Shown here: positions 16,861-25,897 of the stretch, one piece after another | Numbering within the stretch: the first letter of the stretch is position 1 | Layout of the letters: each line of letters starts with the position of its first letter | NCBI RefSeq assembly: GCF_014203015.1 | Contig: NZ_JACHIB010000001.1 | Span: 1-64,000, forward strand | Reading direction: 5' to 3' | DNA length: 64,000 bases | Source of the DNA: Castellaniella defragrans | GTDB taxonomy: Bacteria; Pseudomonadota; Gammaproteobacteria; Burkholderiales; Burkholderiaceae_B | Notes under the pieces: generated by a model | The model's database searches: none | What the model was told of the DNA's origin: nothing | What the model saw: the letters and a program-made list of their open reading frames with translations, nothing else | Position numbers and translations under genes: made by a program

Positions 16861-17577
16861 ATGAACCTGACTCAGGCTTTGCCGGCGCGCGCCGCCTGGT
16901 TCGACCTGCTCGACGACGAACAGCAGGCGCGCGTCCTGCAGGACACCGCCGTGGCGCACGTCGAGGCCGGCACCATCGTCGAGCACAAGGGCGCGGTCGC
17001 CTGCGCCTGGATCGGGGTGCTCGAAGGACTGGTGAAGGTGTCGGTGGGCAACGCCGACGGCAAGCTGGCGTCGCTGACGGGGGTGCCGGCCGGCGGCTGG
17101 ATCGGCGAAGGCTCGCTGCTGAAACGCGAAGCGCGCAAGTACGACATCATCGCGCTGCGCCGCAGCACCATCGCGCGCCTGCGCGGCGACACCTTCTACT
17201 GGCTGCTGGACGCCAGCATCCCCTTCAACCGCTACCTGCTGCACCAGCTGAACGAGCGCGTGGCGCAGTTCATCGGCAAGGCCGAATACGACCGCCTGCT
17301 GGCCCCCGATGCGCGCGTGGCGCGCTGCCTGGCGGAACTGTTCAACCCGCTGCTGTACCCGGGCAATTCGATGCGCCTGGAAATCACCCAGGAAGAAATC
17401 GGCTTCCTGGCGCGCATTTCCCGCCAGCGCACCAACCAGGCCCTGCGCGCGCTGGAAGCCGCGCAGCTGCTCAAGGTCGAATACGGCGCCGTCCAGGTGC
17501 TGGACCTGGACGGCCTGAAGCACTACACGGGCGCCGAAGACGCCCAGTGCCCGTCCGCTCAGTGCCCGCCCAGGTAG
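16861..17577 (+). CDS. Crp/Fnr-family transcriptional regulator
   Basis: 238-residue Crp/Fnr-type regulator. Cyclic-nucleotide-binding-like beta-roll about residues 20-125 (GTIVEHKG, GWIGEGSLL), dimerisation helix about 130-160, and C-terminal winged helix (LEITQEEIGFLARISRQRTNQALRALE, recognition helix near 195-205, shown in parts: ITQEEIGFLA, ISRQRTNQAL). There are no Fnr-type N-terminal cysteines, and the cAMP-contact residues cannot be confirmed. It sits between two Liv operons: divergent from the ligase/Liv operon and convergent with the second, whose livF stop region overlaps its last 19 bp. The most economical role is control of the ligase/Liv operon. Confidence 0.85.
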   Translation: MNLTQALPARAAWFDLLDDEQQARVLQDTAVAHVEAGTIVEHKGAVACAWIGVLEGLVKVSVGNADGKLASLTGVPAGGWIGEGSLLKREARKYDIIALRRSTIARLRGDTFYWLLDASIPFNRYLLHQLNERVAQFIGKAEYDRLLAPDARVARCLAELFNPLLYPGNSMRLEITQEEIGFLARISRQRTNQALRALEAAQLLKVEYGAVQVLDLDGLKHYTGAEDAQCPSAQCPPR

Positions 17578-18278
17578 GCCGCCGCCACGGCGGGATCGTT
17601 GCGCAGCCGCTGCGCGGGGCCTTCGACGGCGATGCGGCCGTTCTCCAGCACGTAGCCGTAGTCCGCCACCGCCAGCGCCGCGGCGGCGAACTGCTCCACC
17701 AGCAGCATCGTCACGCCCTCGGACTTCAGGCGCGAGATGATGCGGAACACCTCGTCCACCAGGATGGGCGCCAGCCCCATGGACGGCTCGTCCAGCAGCA
17801 CGACCTCGGGGTCGAGCATGACCGCGCGCGCCATGGCGAGCATCTGCTGCTCGCCGCCCGACAGGGTGCCCGCCAGCTGCGTGCGCCGTTCCTTCAGGCG
17901 CGGGAACAGGTCCATCGCGCGGTCCAGGTCGCGCGCCACGTCGCCGCGCGCGCGGCTGCCGGTCAGGCGCGGGAAGGCGCCCAGCAGCAGGTTGTCGGTG
18001 ACGCTCAGCGTGGGGAAGACGCGCCGGCCCTCGGGGGAATGCGCCAGGCCCAGGCGGGCGATGCGGTGGGACTCCAGCCCCTGGATCGCCCGGCCGCCCA
18101 GGACGATGGTGCCCGCCGAGGGGCGCAGCATGCCGGACACGGCCCGCATGGTGGTGGTCTTGCCCGCCCCGTTCGAGCCGATCAGGGTCACGACCTTGCC
18201 GGCGGGCACGTCCAGGCTGATGCCGTGCAGCACCTTGACCTTGCCGTAGCCGGCTTCCAGGTTTTCGATCTTCAGCAT
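17559..18278 (-). CDS. livF: Liv-type ABC transporter ATPase (LivF), second system
   Basis: 239-residue ABC ATPase of normal LivF length. Walker A GSNGAGKTT near residue 34, signature LSGGEQQML, Walker B VVLLDEPSMGL, and VEQFAAAAL after it. Pairs with the ATPase half of the LivM-LivG fusion upstream, whose end it overlaps by 7 bp (translational coupling likely). The 3' end overlaps the convergent Crp/Fnr-type gene by 19 bp, so the two transcripts are antisense to each other there. Last gene of the operon binding protein-livH-livMG-livF. Confidence 0.88.
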   Translation of the reverse strand: MLKIENLEAGYGKVKVLHGISLDVPAGKVVTLIGSNGAGKTTTMRAVSGMLRPSAGTIVLGGRAIQGLESHRIARLGLAHSPEGRRVFPTLSVTDNLLLGAFPRLTGSRARGDVARDLDRAMDLFPRLKERRTQLAGTLSGGEQQMLAMARAVMLDPEVVLLDEPSMGLAPILVDEVFRIISRLKSEGVTMLLVEQFAAAALAVADYGYVLENGRIAVEGPAQRLRNDPAVAAAYLGGH

Positions 18279-20209
18279 GCCTGCGCTCCCGCCTGTTCAC
18301 CGCCCAGATAGGCCTCCACGACCCGGGGGTCGGCCTGCACGTCGGCGGGCAGCCCCTCGGCGATCTTCTGTCCGAAATCCAGCACCGACACCGCGTCGCA
18401 GACCCCCATCACCACGTCCATGTGGTGCTCGATCAGGATCACGGTAAGGCCGCGCGCCTTGAGCTTGCGCATGATGCCCAGCAGCTCCTCGATGTCCGGA
18501 GCCGTCAGGCCGGCCGCCGGCTCGTCGAGCAGCAGCAGCTGGGGATCGAGCGCCAGGGCGCGGGCGATCTCCAGCAGGCGCTGCTTGCCGTAGGGCAGGT
18601 TGCGCGCCTCTTCGTGGGCGAGCGGCGCCAGGCCGACGAATTCCAGCAGGCCGAGCGCGCGGGCGCGCGCCTGGCGTTCTTCCCGCCGCCAGCCGGGCGT
18701 GCGCAGCGCCACGCCCGCCAGTCCGCTGCCGAAGGAATGGTGCAGCCCGACCAGCACGTTCTCCAGCGCGCTCATCTCGCCGAACAGCTGCACGTTCTGG
18801 AAGGTGCGCGCCACGCCGCGCGCGGCGATCTGCGCGGAGGTCAGGCCGGCCAGGTCGCGGCCGGCGAAGACCACGGAGCCGGACGTGGGCACGTAGATGC
18901 CCGTGAGCACGTTCATCATGGTGCTCTTGCCCGAGCCGTTGGGACCGATCAGCCCGTGGATGGTGCCGCGCCGGACTTCCAGATCGACGCCGTTGAGCGC
19001 CTTGAGGCCGCCGAACTGCATCACCGCCTGGCCCACCGAGAGCAGCACGCCGTGCGAGGCGTCCGGCAGCCCGCCGCCCTCGGGCGCGGGCGCGGCCTGC
19101 GGCGGCTCGGCCGCGGCCGGCGCCGGCTGGGACCGGCCCAGCGCATGCATCACGAAGCCGACGATGCCGTCGGGCAGGTAGTAGACGACGAACAGGATCA
19201 TCAGGCCGAAGATCGACAGCCGCCAGTCGGTCATCTGGTCCAGCGCCAGCGAGCCGCCGGCCAGGACCAGGGCGCCGATCACCGGCGCCGCCATGCGCGC
19301 GGGCGTGGCGCGGCCGCGCCGCACCGCCATCACGGCGCCGGCCGTGACCAGCACCGCCAGGCCCACGGCCAGCGGCCGGAAGGTGGACACGTCGTCGAGC
19401 ATCTTGGGCAGCAGCACGATGATGGCCGCCCCCAGCAGCGCGCCGGAGCGGGTCTTGCGCCCGCCCATGATGAGCGCCAGCAGGAACAGCACCATCAGCT
19501 CGAAGGTGTAGGTGTTGGGCGAGATGTACTGCTCCGAATAGGCGTGCAGCGCGCCCGACAGGCCGGCCAGGCCGGCGCTGATGACGAAGGCCACGACCTT
19601 GTAGCGGTAGACCGACACGCCCATGCAGTCGCAGGCGATGGGGCTGTCGCGCAGGGCCTCGAAGGCGCGCCCGTAGTGCGAGCGCGCGACGCGTTCGGTG
19701 AACAGCACCGCCAGCGACAGCAGCGCCAGCACCAGCCAGAAGAACTGCGGGCCGCTCAGCATGTGGCCGGCGACGACGGGCTTTTCCAGGCTGATGCCCA
19801 GGGGCCCCGCCGTGAGGAAGTCCATCTCGTTGATGAGGATCTGGATGATGGTGCCGAAGGCCAGGGTCACCATGGCCAGGTAGGGCCCCGTGACCCGCAG
19901 CGCCGGCAGGGCCAGGATCGCGCCGAAGCCCGCCGTCACCACGACGGCGGCGGGCAGCGTGATCCAGAACGGCATGTCCAGGTGCAGGACCAGGGTCCCG
20001 ACGGTGTAGGCGCCGATGCCGAACAGGCCCGCATGGCCGAGCGACACCTGGCCGGTGTAGCCCACCACGATGTCCAGCCCGAGCAGCAGGACCGCGTAGA
20101 TCAGGATGGTCTCGATCAGGTGCAGGTAATAGGGGTTGTCGACGCCGAGCGGCACCATCGCCAGCACGGCGGCCAGCGCGGCGAAAGACAGCAGATGCTT
20201 CTTGTTCAT
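18272..20209 (-). CDS. LivM-LivG fusion: ABC permease and ATPase in one chain
   Basis: 645-residue fusion. Residues 1-355 form a LivM-type permease (about 9-10 hydrophobic segments; GLDIVVGYTGQVSLGHAG; loop GRAFEALRDSPIACDCMGV). A linker rich in alanine, proline and glutamate spans about 356-385. Residues 386-645 are a LivG-type ATPase with Walker A GPNGSGKST near 421, [24 protein letters not shown], Walker B LLLLDEPAAGL and IEHHMDVVM. The single open frame contains both without interruption, so this is a genuine fusion. Such fusions are known among betaproteobacterial Liv systems. It fixes one permease to one ATPase; LivH and LivF remain separate. Confidence 0.88.
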   Translation of the reverse strand: MNKKHLLSFAALAAVLAMVPLGVDNPYYLHLIETILIYAVLLLGLDIVVGYTGQVSLGHAGLFGIGAYTVGTLVLHLDMPFWITLPAAVVVTAGFGAILALPALRVTGPYLAMVTLAFGTIIQILINEMDFLTAGPLGISLEKPVVAGHMLSGPQFFWLVLALLSLAVLFTERVARSHYGRAFEALRDSPIACDCMGVSVYRYKVVAFVISAGLAGLSGALHAYSEQYISPNTYTFELMVLFLLALIMGGRKTRSGALLGAAIIVLLPKMLDDVSTFRPLAVGLAVLVTAGAVMAVRRGRATPARMAAPVIGALVLAGGSLALDQMTDWRLSIFGLMILFVVYYLPDGIVGFVMHALGRSQPAPAAAEPPQAAPAPEGGGLPDASHGVLLSVGQAVMQFGGLKALNGVDLEVRRGTIHGLIGPNGSGKSTMMNVLTGIYVPTSGSVVFAGRDLAGLTSAQIAARGVARTFQNVQLFGEMSALENVLVGLHHSFGSGLAGVALRTPGWRREERQARARALGLLEFVGLAPLAHEEARNLPYGKQRLLEIARALALDPQLLLLDEPAAGLTAPDIEELLGIMRKLKARGLTVILIEHHMDVVMGVCDAVSVLDFGQKIAEGLPADVQADPRVVEAYLGGEQAGAQAC

Positions 20210-20216
20210 GATGGGA

Positions 20217-21092
20217 TCAGACCTTCTTGATGGCGGTCTTGCCGAACAGCCCGGCGGGCCGCACCGTCAGGACGAGCAGCAGCAGGATCAGGCCGGGGAC
20301 GTCCTTGTAGCCGGTGGAGAGATAGAAGCCGGTGGTGGTCTCGATGACGCCCAGCAGCAGGCCGCCGACGATGGCGCCCAGGCCGCTGTTCAGGCCGCCC
20401 ACGATGGCCACGGCGAAGGCCTTCAGGCCCAGCACCGCGCCCATGGAGGCGCCAGTGAGCGTCAGCGGGGCGACCAGCACGCCCGCGAAGGCGGCCGTCA
20501 GGGAGGACAGCGCATAGGAGAACGTGATGACCAGCTTGGTGTTGATGCCCATCAGGCCGGCCGCGTCGCGGTCGCCGGAGGTCGCCACCACCGCCTTGCC
20601 GTAGATCGACGTGCGGTTGAACAGTTCGATGGCGCCCATGATCAGCAGCGCGCCCGCGACCACCAGCAGCTCCATCGGCAGGATGTTGGCGCCCAGCACG
20701 CTGAAGGGGGTCTCGGACACGGGCGAGGGAAAATGCAGCGCGTCGCGGCCCCAGATGTTCTCGGCCGTGTTGCGGAAGATGATGCCCAGGGCGATGGTCG
20801 CCATGATCCAGCCGAACTCGGAGCGCGCCTGGATGGCGGGGCGCACGGCCACGCGCTCGACCACGGCGCCCTGCGCCATGCCGAAGATGCACACCAGGGG
20901 GATCATCAGCCAGTAGCTCACGCCCATCCCGACCAGGGTCAGGCCGACCAGGCCCCCCAGCATCAGGGCGTCGCCCTGGCCGAAGTTCAGGGTCTCGGAG
21001 GTGGCGTAGGTGAGTTGATAGCCGAAGGCGATGACCGCGTAGATCATGCCCAGGGCCACGCCGCTATAGGCCAGTTGCAGAAAAATCGTCAT
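20217..21092 (-). CDS. livH: Liv-type ABC permease (LivH), second system
   Basis: 291-residue inner-membrane permease with about 8 hydrophobic segments. LivH markers: GMIYAVIAFGYQLTYATSETLNFGQGD in parts (YAVIAFGYQL, LNFGQGDALM), the EAA-like loop GDRDAAGLMGINTK, and GGLNSGLGAIVGG. Partner of the LivM half of the fusion 7 bp downstream. Preceded by 102 bp containing a strong hairpin that separates it from the binding-protein gene. Confidence 0.87.
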   Translation of the reverse strand: MTIFLQLAYSGVALGMIYAVIAFGYQLTYATSETLNFGQGDALMLGGLVGLTLVGMGVSYWLMIPLVCIFGMAQGAVVERVAVRPAIQARSEFGWIMATIALGIIFRNTAENIWGRDALHFPSPVSETPFSVLGANILPMELLVVAGALLIMGAIELFNRTSIYGKAVVATSGDRDAAGLMGINTKLVITFSYALSSLTAAFAGVLVAPLTLTGASMGAVLGLKAFAVAIVGGLNSGLGAIVGGLLLGVIETTTGFYLSTGYKDVPGLILLLLVLTVRPAGLFGKTAIKKV

Positions 21093-21117
21093 GTTCTTTC
21101 CAGCGGGAACGCGCCGT

Positions 21118-21137
21118 CCGGGGCGGCTGCGCCCCGG
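21118..21137 (-). promoter_or_regulatory. intercistronic hairpin after the binding-protein gene
   Basis: CCGGGGCG (21118-21125) pairs with CGCCCCGG (21130-21137), loop of four. It lies between the binding-protein gene and livH of the same operon and lacks a long T-run. It is the sort of structure that partly terminates or protects the upstream mRNA, giving more binding protein than permease. Confidence 0.5.
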
Positions 21138-21194
21138 GACCGCGCATCGGAGCGCGCACCCCGCCGGGCGGCGGGATGCGCCGGTGCGGCGGAG

Positions 21195-22409
21195 TTACTG
21201 CGCGGACTGGCCGGCGTTGGCGACGCTGCGCTGCTCGTCCTCGGGGTGGGCGAAGACCACGCGGCCCTTGGACACTTCGCCCATGTAGACCAGTTCGGGG
21301 CCGTCGATGGTCTCGTGGTCGCTCGTCGAGTAGGGCGTCTTGTAGGTCATGATCACGCCTTCGACAGGCTTCTGCAGGCTTTCGAGGGCGGCGCGGATGT
21401 CGGCGCCCTTGGTGTTGCCGGCCTGCTCGATGGCGGCCGCCAGCAGCAGCACCGAGTCGTAGCCCTGGGCGGCGGACACGGCCGACTCGATCCGGTCGTG
21501 CTTGGGCTTGAAGGTCTGCACGTAGGCGTCGATGAAGGCCTTGCGCTTGGGCGTGTTGGGGTTCTGGATGAAGGTCTGGGGCATCAGGGCGCCGTCGCCG
21601 TTGGCGCGCGCGGTGTCGATGAAGTTGGCCATGGCCAGCGTCCAGCTGCCGATCAGCGGCACCTTCCAGCCGAGCTTGGCCATGCCGTTGGCCAGCTGGG
21701 CAAGTTCGGGGCCGATGCCGTAGGTCAGCAGGGCCTCGGCGCCGGCTTCCTTGGCGCGCAGCAGCTGCGCGGTCATGTCCACGTCGCCGATGTTGAACTT
21801 CTCCACCACCACCGGCTTGACGCCCAGCTTGTCCAGCGCCTTTTCCATGTCCTCGCGGCCCAGCTGGCCGTAGTTGGTGGAGTCGGCCATGATGGCGACC
21901 TTCTTGAAGCCGCGCTTGGTGACGGCCTCGGCGGCGATCATGGGCGCCTGGATGTTGTCGGCCGCCGACATGCGGAACACGTAGTTGTGCTCGTACTTGG
22001 GCGGCAGGAACTGCTGGGTGACCACCGAGCCCGTGGCCACGTTGGCGATGGCCGGGATGGCGGCGTTCTGGTAGAAGCGGGTCGAGGCCAGGGCCACGCC
22101 GGTGTTGATGAAGCCCACGGTCGCGACGACCTGCTCGCGGTTGATCAGCTCCTGGGCGATCTGCACGCCGCGCTCGTTCTTGGCCTCGTCGTCGCGCTCA
22201 ATCAGCTCCAGCTGGCGCCCCAGCACGCCGCCCTGGGCGTTGACGTCCCTGGCGGCCAGGCGCACGCCGTCGCGCATGCTCACGCCCATGGAGGAAGAGC
22301 CCCCCGTGAAGGGTCCGGATACGCCGATCTTGATGGTGTCGGCCGCCTGGGCGGTCGCCGCCAGCGACAGGGTGATGGCCAGGGCCAGGCAGGTCTTGTG
22401 GAATGTCAT
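21195..22409 (-). CDS. periplasmic branched-chain-type amino-acid binding protein (LivK-like), second system
   Basis: 404-residue binding protein. Signal peptide about 1-22 (ATAQA), then DTIKIGVSGPFTGGSS, the standard LivK opening. GRQLELIERDDEAKNERGVQ, FINTGVALAS and YGIGPELAQLA fit the Leu/Ile/Val-binding superfamily. First gene of the operon that continues with livH, the LivM-LivG fusion and livF. The ligand could be branched-chain amino acids, amides or short acids; sequence alone does not say. The 143 bp upstream (22410-22552) should hold the promoter. The LysR gene upstream is on the same strand and may or may not regulate it. Confidence 0.85.
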   Translation of the reverse strand: MTFHKTCLALAITLSLAATAQAADTIKIGVSGPFTGGSSSMGVSMRDGVRLAARDVNAQGGVLGRQLELIERDDEAKNERGVQIAQELINREQVVATVGFINTGVALASTRFYQNAAIPAIANVATGSVVTQQFLPPKYEHNYVFRMSAADNIQAPMIAAEAVTKRGFKKVAIMADSTNYGQLGREDMEKALDKLGVKPVVVEKFNIGDVDMTAQLLRAKEAGAEALLTYGIGPELAQLANGMAKLGWKVPLIGSWTLAMANFIDTARANGDGALMPQTFIQNPNTPKRKAFIDAYVQTFKPKHDRIESAVSAAQGYDSVLLLAAAIEQAGNTKGADIRAALESLQKPVEGVIMTYKTPYSTSDHETIDGPELVYMGEVSKGRVVFAHPEDEQRSVANAGQSAQ

Positions 22410-22552
22410 GTCGTCTCCCGTTCTCGATGCGGCCGACGGAGGCGCCGGCCGATGTGTGCATGCACGGCCGAAAGTCTATCGGCCGCCCCGCGGCGCTGTC
22501 GGAAATTGCATCGGGCCAGGGTGGAAAGAAATTCCGCACCCCGGCGCGAAGC

Positions 22553-23464
22553 CTAGGAAGACTGGGAAATCCGGGCGCAGAGCGCCTTGACCCATAGGGA
22601 AAACGCTAGGTGCGCGCCGGTCATGGGCGTGGAGGCCTCGCGGCACAGGTAGTAGTGGGAATCGGGCGCCGCGCGGATGCCGAACGGCGCCACCAGGGTG
22701 CCGTCGTCCAGCCAGGCGCCCGCCAGGCTGCGGCGCGCGATGATGACGCCCTGGCCCGCCCGCGCGGCGGCCATCGCCAGCCCCACGTCGAAGAAGCTCA
22801 CGCCGCCCTCGGGCTCGGGCCAGTCCAGCCCGGCGGCGTCGAACCAGGGCTTCCAGGGGTCCAGCGGGCAGCGCAGCAGGTTCGCCTCGGCCAGGTCGGC
22901 GGGCCGGCGCAGGGCGCCATGGCGTTCGAGATAGCCGGGAGAGCAGGCCGGGAACACGGTGTCGTCCGTCAGGCGCTCCGAGATCGTGCCCGGATACCGG
23001 CCCAGGCCGAAACGCACCCAGAAGTCCGCCTGGGTGGGGCCGATGTCCAGGTAGGGGATGGACAGCACCACGCTCATGTCCACGTTGGGGTGGGCCGTGG
23101 TGAATTCGTGCAGGTGCGGCCCGAGGATGTAGTGCCCGAAGGTGGGCGTGGTGACCAGCCGGATGCGCTCGCGCGGCCGCGAGCGGCGGTGCAGGGAGAT
23201 GTCCGACAGCAGGTGCAGCGCGGTCTCAATCTGGTCCAGGTATTCGTGCCCCGCCGCGGTCAGCACGACGCCGCGGCTGCCGCGGTCGAACAGGGGCTGG
23301 CCGAGCGCGGCTTCGAGCTGGCCGATGCGCTTGCCGATGGCGCTGGCCGTGACGCAGAGTTCTTCGGCCGCGCGGCCGAACGAGCCCAGCCGGGCGGCCG
23401 ATTCAAAGGCCTGGATGGTGGCCAGGGAGGGCAGGCGGAGGTTCTGATGGGCGAATCGGAGCAT
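22553..23464 (-). CDS. LysR-family regulator, GcvA-like
   Basis: 303-residue LysR-type regulator with the GcvA-subgroup look: PSLATIQAFESAARLGSFGRAAEELCVT at the N-terminus (recognition region AAEELCVTASAIGKRI) and ITFDRGSRGV-like wing (LFDRGSRGVVLTAAG). Effector domain about 95-295. Located between cysN and the second Liv operon, all on the same strand; target unknown. Candidates are the Liv operon 143 bp downstream or the cys genes. The 191 bp upstream are GC-rich with no feature I can name. Confidence 0.82.
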   Translation of the reverse strand: MLRFAHQNLRLPSLATIQAFESAARLGSFGRAAEELCVTASAIGKRIGQLEAALGQPLFDRGSRGVVLTAAGHEYLDQIETALHLLSDISLHRRSRPRERIRLVTTPTFGHYILGPHLHEFTTAHPNVDMSVVLSIPYLDIGPTQADFWVRFGLGRYPGTISERLTDDTVFPACSPGYLERHGALRRPADLAEANLLRCPLDPWKPWFDAAGLDWPEPEGGVSFFDVGLAMAAARAGQGVIIARRSLAGAWLDDGTLVAPFGIRAAPDSHYYLCREASTPMTGAHLAFSLWVKALCARISQSS

Positions 23465-23655
23465 GCGGCTTCACGGCGACGGGCCGGACGCCGGCCACCT
23501 CGCGCCATTCTGACATGAAGCGGCCGGGCGTGCCCATCGGGATTCGCCCCAGCCCGCCGCGGCCTGCTGCGGGCGCGGGTCGGCGGGCGCGGCGGGTGCG
23601 GGCCGGCGGGCCCCTGCCCCGCGCTCAAGGCATCGGCCCGCGGTCCCCGCCGCGC

Positions 23656-24954
23656 TCAGCGCCGCACCAGTCCCGCCGCCGCGGTCTGGTTGGTGGCGGT
23701 GTCGATCAGGATGAAGGCGCCCGTGGCGCGCTGCGCGTCGTAGTCGTCCAGCACCAGGGGATCGCGGGCCCGCAGCTGCACGCGGCCGATGTCGTTCATG
23801 GCCAGGGTGCCGTTCCAGTCCACCGAGCGCAGTTCGTGGATGTCGCGCCGGGTGCGCACGGCCTGGACGCGGACCTGCGTCAGGCGGGTGCCCTGCTTCA
23901 GCCAGTACAGCCGCGCCGGATTCAGCGCCTGCTGGTCCAGCCAGCAGAGGTCCGCCTCGAAGTCCCGTTCCAGCGCCGGCTGCGCCTGGGCGTCGACCAG
24001 CACGTCGCCCCGGGACAGGTCGATGTCGCGGTCCAGCACCACCGTGATGCTGTCGCCCGGCAGGGCCTGGTCCACCGGCTGCGCGCCGCGCAGCAGGCCG
24101 GCGATGCGGGCGGATTCGCGGCTCGGCAGCACCTGGACGGCGTCGCCGACGCGCCAGGCGCCGCCCCGCAGCTGGCCGGCGTAGCCGCGGAAGGCGTCGG
24201 GGCCGCTGCCGTTGTGGCGGATCACCCACTGGACGAAGAAGCGCGCCTGGTCTTCGGTGTCCAGCGAATCCACCGGCAGCGACTCCAGCAGCGACAGCAG
24301 CGGCGGCCCCTGGTACCAGGGCGTGCGCTCGCTGGGCCGCACCACGTTGTCGCCCGTCAGGGCCGACAGCGGCACGATGTGGAAGGCCGGGATGTCCAGG
24401 CGCTCGGCCAGGTCCCGGTAGGCGGCGTGGATCCGCTCGAACACGGCGCGGTCCCAGCCGACCAGGTCCATCTTGTTGACCGCCACCACGATGTGGCGCA
24501 GCCCCAGCAGGCGGGCCAGGGTGCTGTGGCGCTTGGTCTGCGGCAGCAGCCGGCCGTCGCTCGCCCGGCTGGCGTCGATCAGGATCACGGCGGCGTCGGC
24601 CGTGGAGGCGCCCGTCACCATGTTGCGCGTGTACTGCTCGTGCCCGGGGGCGTCGGCGACGATGAACTTGCGCGCCGGCGTGGCGAAATAGCGGTAGGCC
24701 ACGTCGATGGTGATGCCCTGCTCGCGCTCGGCCTCCAGGCCATCGGTGAGCAGCGCCAGGTCGAATTCGCTGTCGGGCGCGCGGGTGTACTTCGAGCCCG
24801 CGATGGCCTGGAGCTGGTCGGCGAACACGCCCTTGCTGTCGTAGAGCAGGCGGCCGATCAGGGTGGATTTGCCGTCGTCCACGGACCCGGCGGTGATCAG
24901 GCGCAGCACGCTGGTTTCCGGCGCCGCCTGCCATTGTTCGTTGATTGCGTTCAT
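23656..24954 (-). CDS. cysN: sulfate adenylyltransferase subunit 1 (CysN)
   Basis: 432-residue GTPase subunit of ATP sulfurylase, which with CysD makes adenylyl sulfate from sulfate and ATP, using GTP hydrolysis to drive the reaction. EF-Tu-like G motifs are clear: G1 GSVDDGKSTLIGRLLYD near residue 23, G3 DAPGHEQYTRNM, G4 NKMDLVGWD. Two beta-barrel domains follow (about 230-432). There is no fused APS kinase domain (the length rules out the CysNC form), so APS is likely reduced directly by CysH. Last gene of cysH-cysD-cysN, 31 bp after cysD. Confidence 0.95.
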   Translation of the reverse strand: MNAINEQWQAAPETSVLRLITAGSVDDGKSTLIGRLLYDSKGVFADQLQAIAGSKYTRAPDSEFDLALLTDGLEAEREQGITIDVAYRYFATPARKFIVADAPGHEQYTRNMVTGASTADAAVILIDASRASDGRLLPQTKRHSTLARLLGLRHIVVAVNKMDLVGWDRAVFERIHAAYRDLAERLDIPAFHIVPLSALTGDNVVRPSERTPWYQGPPLLSLLESLPVDSLDTEDQARFFVQWVIRHNGSGPDAFRGYAGQLRGGAWRVGDAVQVLPSRESARIAGLLRGAQPVDQALPGDSITVVLDRDIDLSRGDVLVDAQAQPALERDFEADLCWLDQQALNPARLYWLKQGTRLTQVRVQAVRTRRDIHELRSVDWNGTLAMNDIGRVQLRARDPLVLDDYDAQRATGAFILIDTATNQTAAAGLVRR

Positions 24955-24985
24955 GGTGGGGATTCCTTGGTCTGGGGCCGGCCGG

Positions 24986-25897
24986 TCAGAAGTAGCCCTG
25001 TTTCTTGCGCCGTTCCATCGACGCTTCGGAGGTCTGGTCGTCCATGCGCGTGGCGCCGCGCTCGGTGATGGTGGTGACCGCCGTCTCGGCGATGATGGCG
25101 GCCGGCGTGGCCGCCGTGGACGCCACCGGGCAGGTGCAGGACACGTCGCCCACCGTGCGGAAGCGCACGCTCAGGCGCTCGACCGGCTCGTCCTCGCGCG
25201 GCGGGGTGAGCGGCGTGACGGGCACCAGCAGGCCGCTGCGGCGCACGACCTCGCGTTCATGGGCGTAGTAGATCGAGGGCAGGTCCAGGCCTTCGCGCTC
25301 GATGTACTGCCAGACGTCCAGCTCGGTCCAGTTCGAGATCGGGAAGACGCGGATGTTCTCGCCCGGATGCACGCGGGTGTTGTAGAGGTTCCAGAGCTCC
25401 GGCCGCTGGGCCTTGGGGTCCCACTGGCCGAACTCGTCGCGGAACGAGCAGATGCGTTCCTTGGCGCGGGCCTTTTCCTCGTCCCGGCGGGCGCCGCCGA
25501 TGCAGGCGTCGAAGCCGAATTCGGCGATCGCCTCCAGCAGCGTCGTGGCCTGGGCGGCGTTGCGCGAATCGTTGGCGTGGCGCAGCACCACCGTGCCGCG
25601 CGCGATCGAGTCCTCGACGCCGCGCACGATCAGCTCCTCGCCCAGTTCGGCCGCGCGGCGGTCGCGGAAGGCGATCACCTCGGGGAAGTTGTGGCCGGTG
25701 TCGATGTGCATCAGGGGAAAGGGGAAGCGGCCCGGACGGAAGGCCTTTTCCGCCAGGCGCAGCAGCACGCAGGAGTCCTTGCCGCCGGAGAACAGCAGCA
25801 CGGGCCGCGCGCACTCGGCGGCGACCTCGCGCAGGATGTGGATGGCCTCGGATTCCAGCCAGTCGAGGTGGGTGCGGGCGAGAAGGGCGGTGCTCAT
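24986..25897 (-). CDS. cysD: sulfate adenylyltransferase subunit 2 (CysD)
   Basis: 303-residue adenylyltransferase subunit of ATP sulfurylase. PP-loop LFSGGKDSCVLLRLAEKAF near residue 35 (given in part: LFSGGKDS), MHIDTGHNFPEV, the GARRDEEKARAKER segment, and the C-terminal ERRKKQGYF that contacts CysN. Length equals the family norm. Its ATG overlaps the cysH stop in the form ATGA (25894-25897), which fixes the start and indicates coupled translation. Confidence 0.95.
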   Translation of the reverse strand: MSTALLARTHLDWLESEAIHILREVAAECARPVLLFSGGKDSCVLLRLAEKAFRPGRFPFPLMHIDTGHNFPEVIAFRDRRAAELGEELIVRGVEDSIARGTVVLRHANDSRNAAQATTLLEAIAEFGFDACIGGARRDEEKARAKERICSFRDEFGQWDPKAQRPELWNLYNTRVHPGENIRVFPISNWTELDVWQYIEREGLDLPSIYYAHEREVVRRSGLLVPVTPLTPPREDEPVERLSVRFRTVGDVSCTCPVASTAATPAAIIAETAVTTITERGATRMDDQTSEASMERRKKQGYF

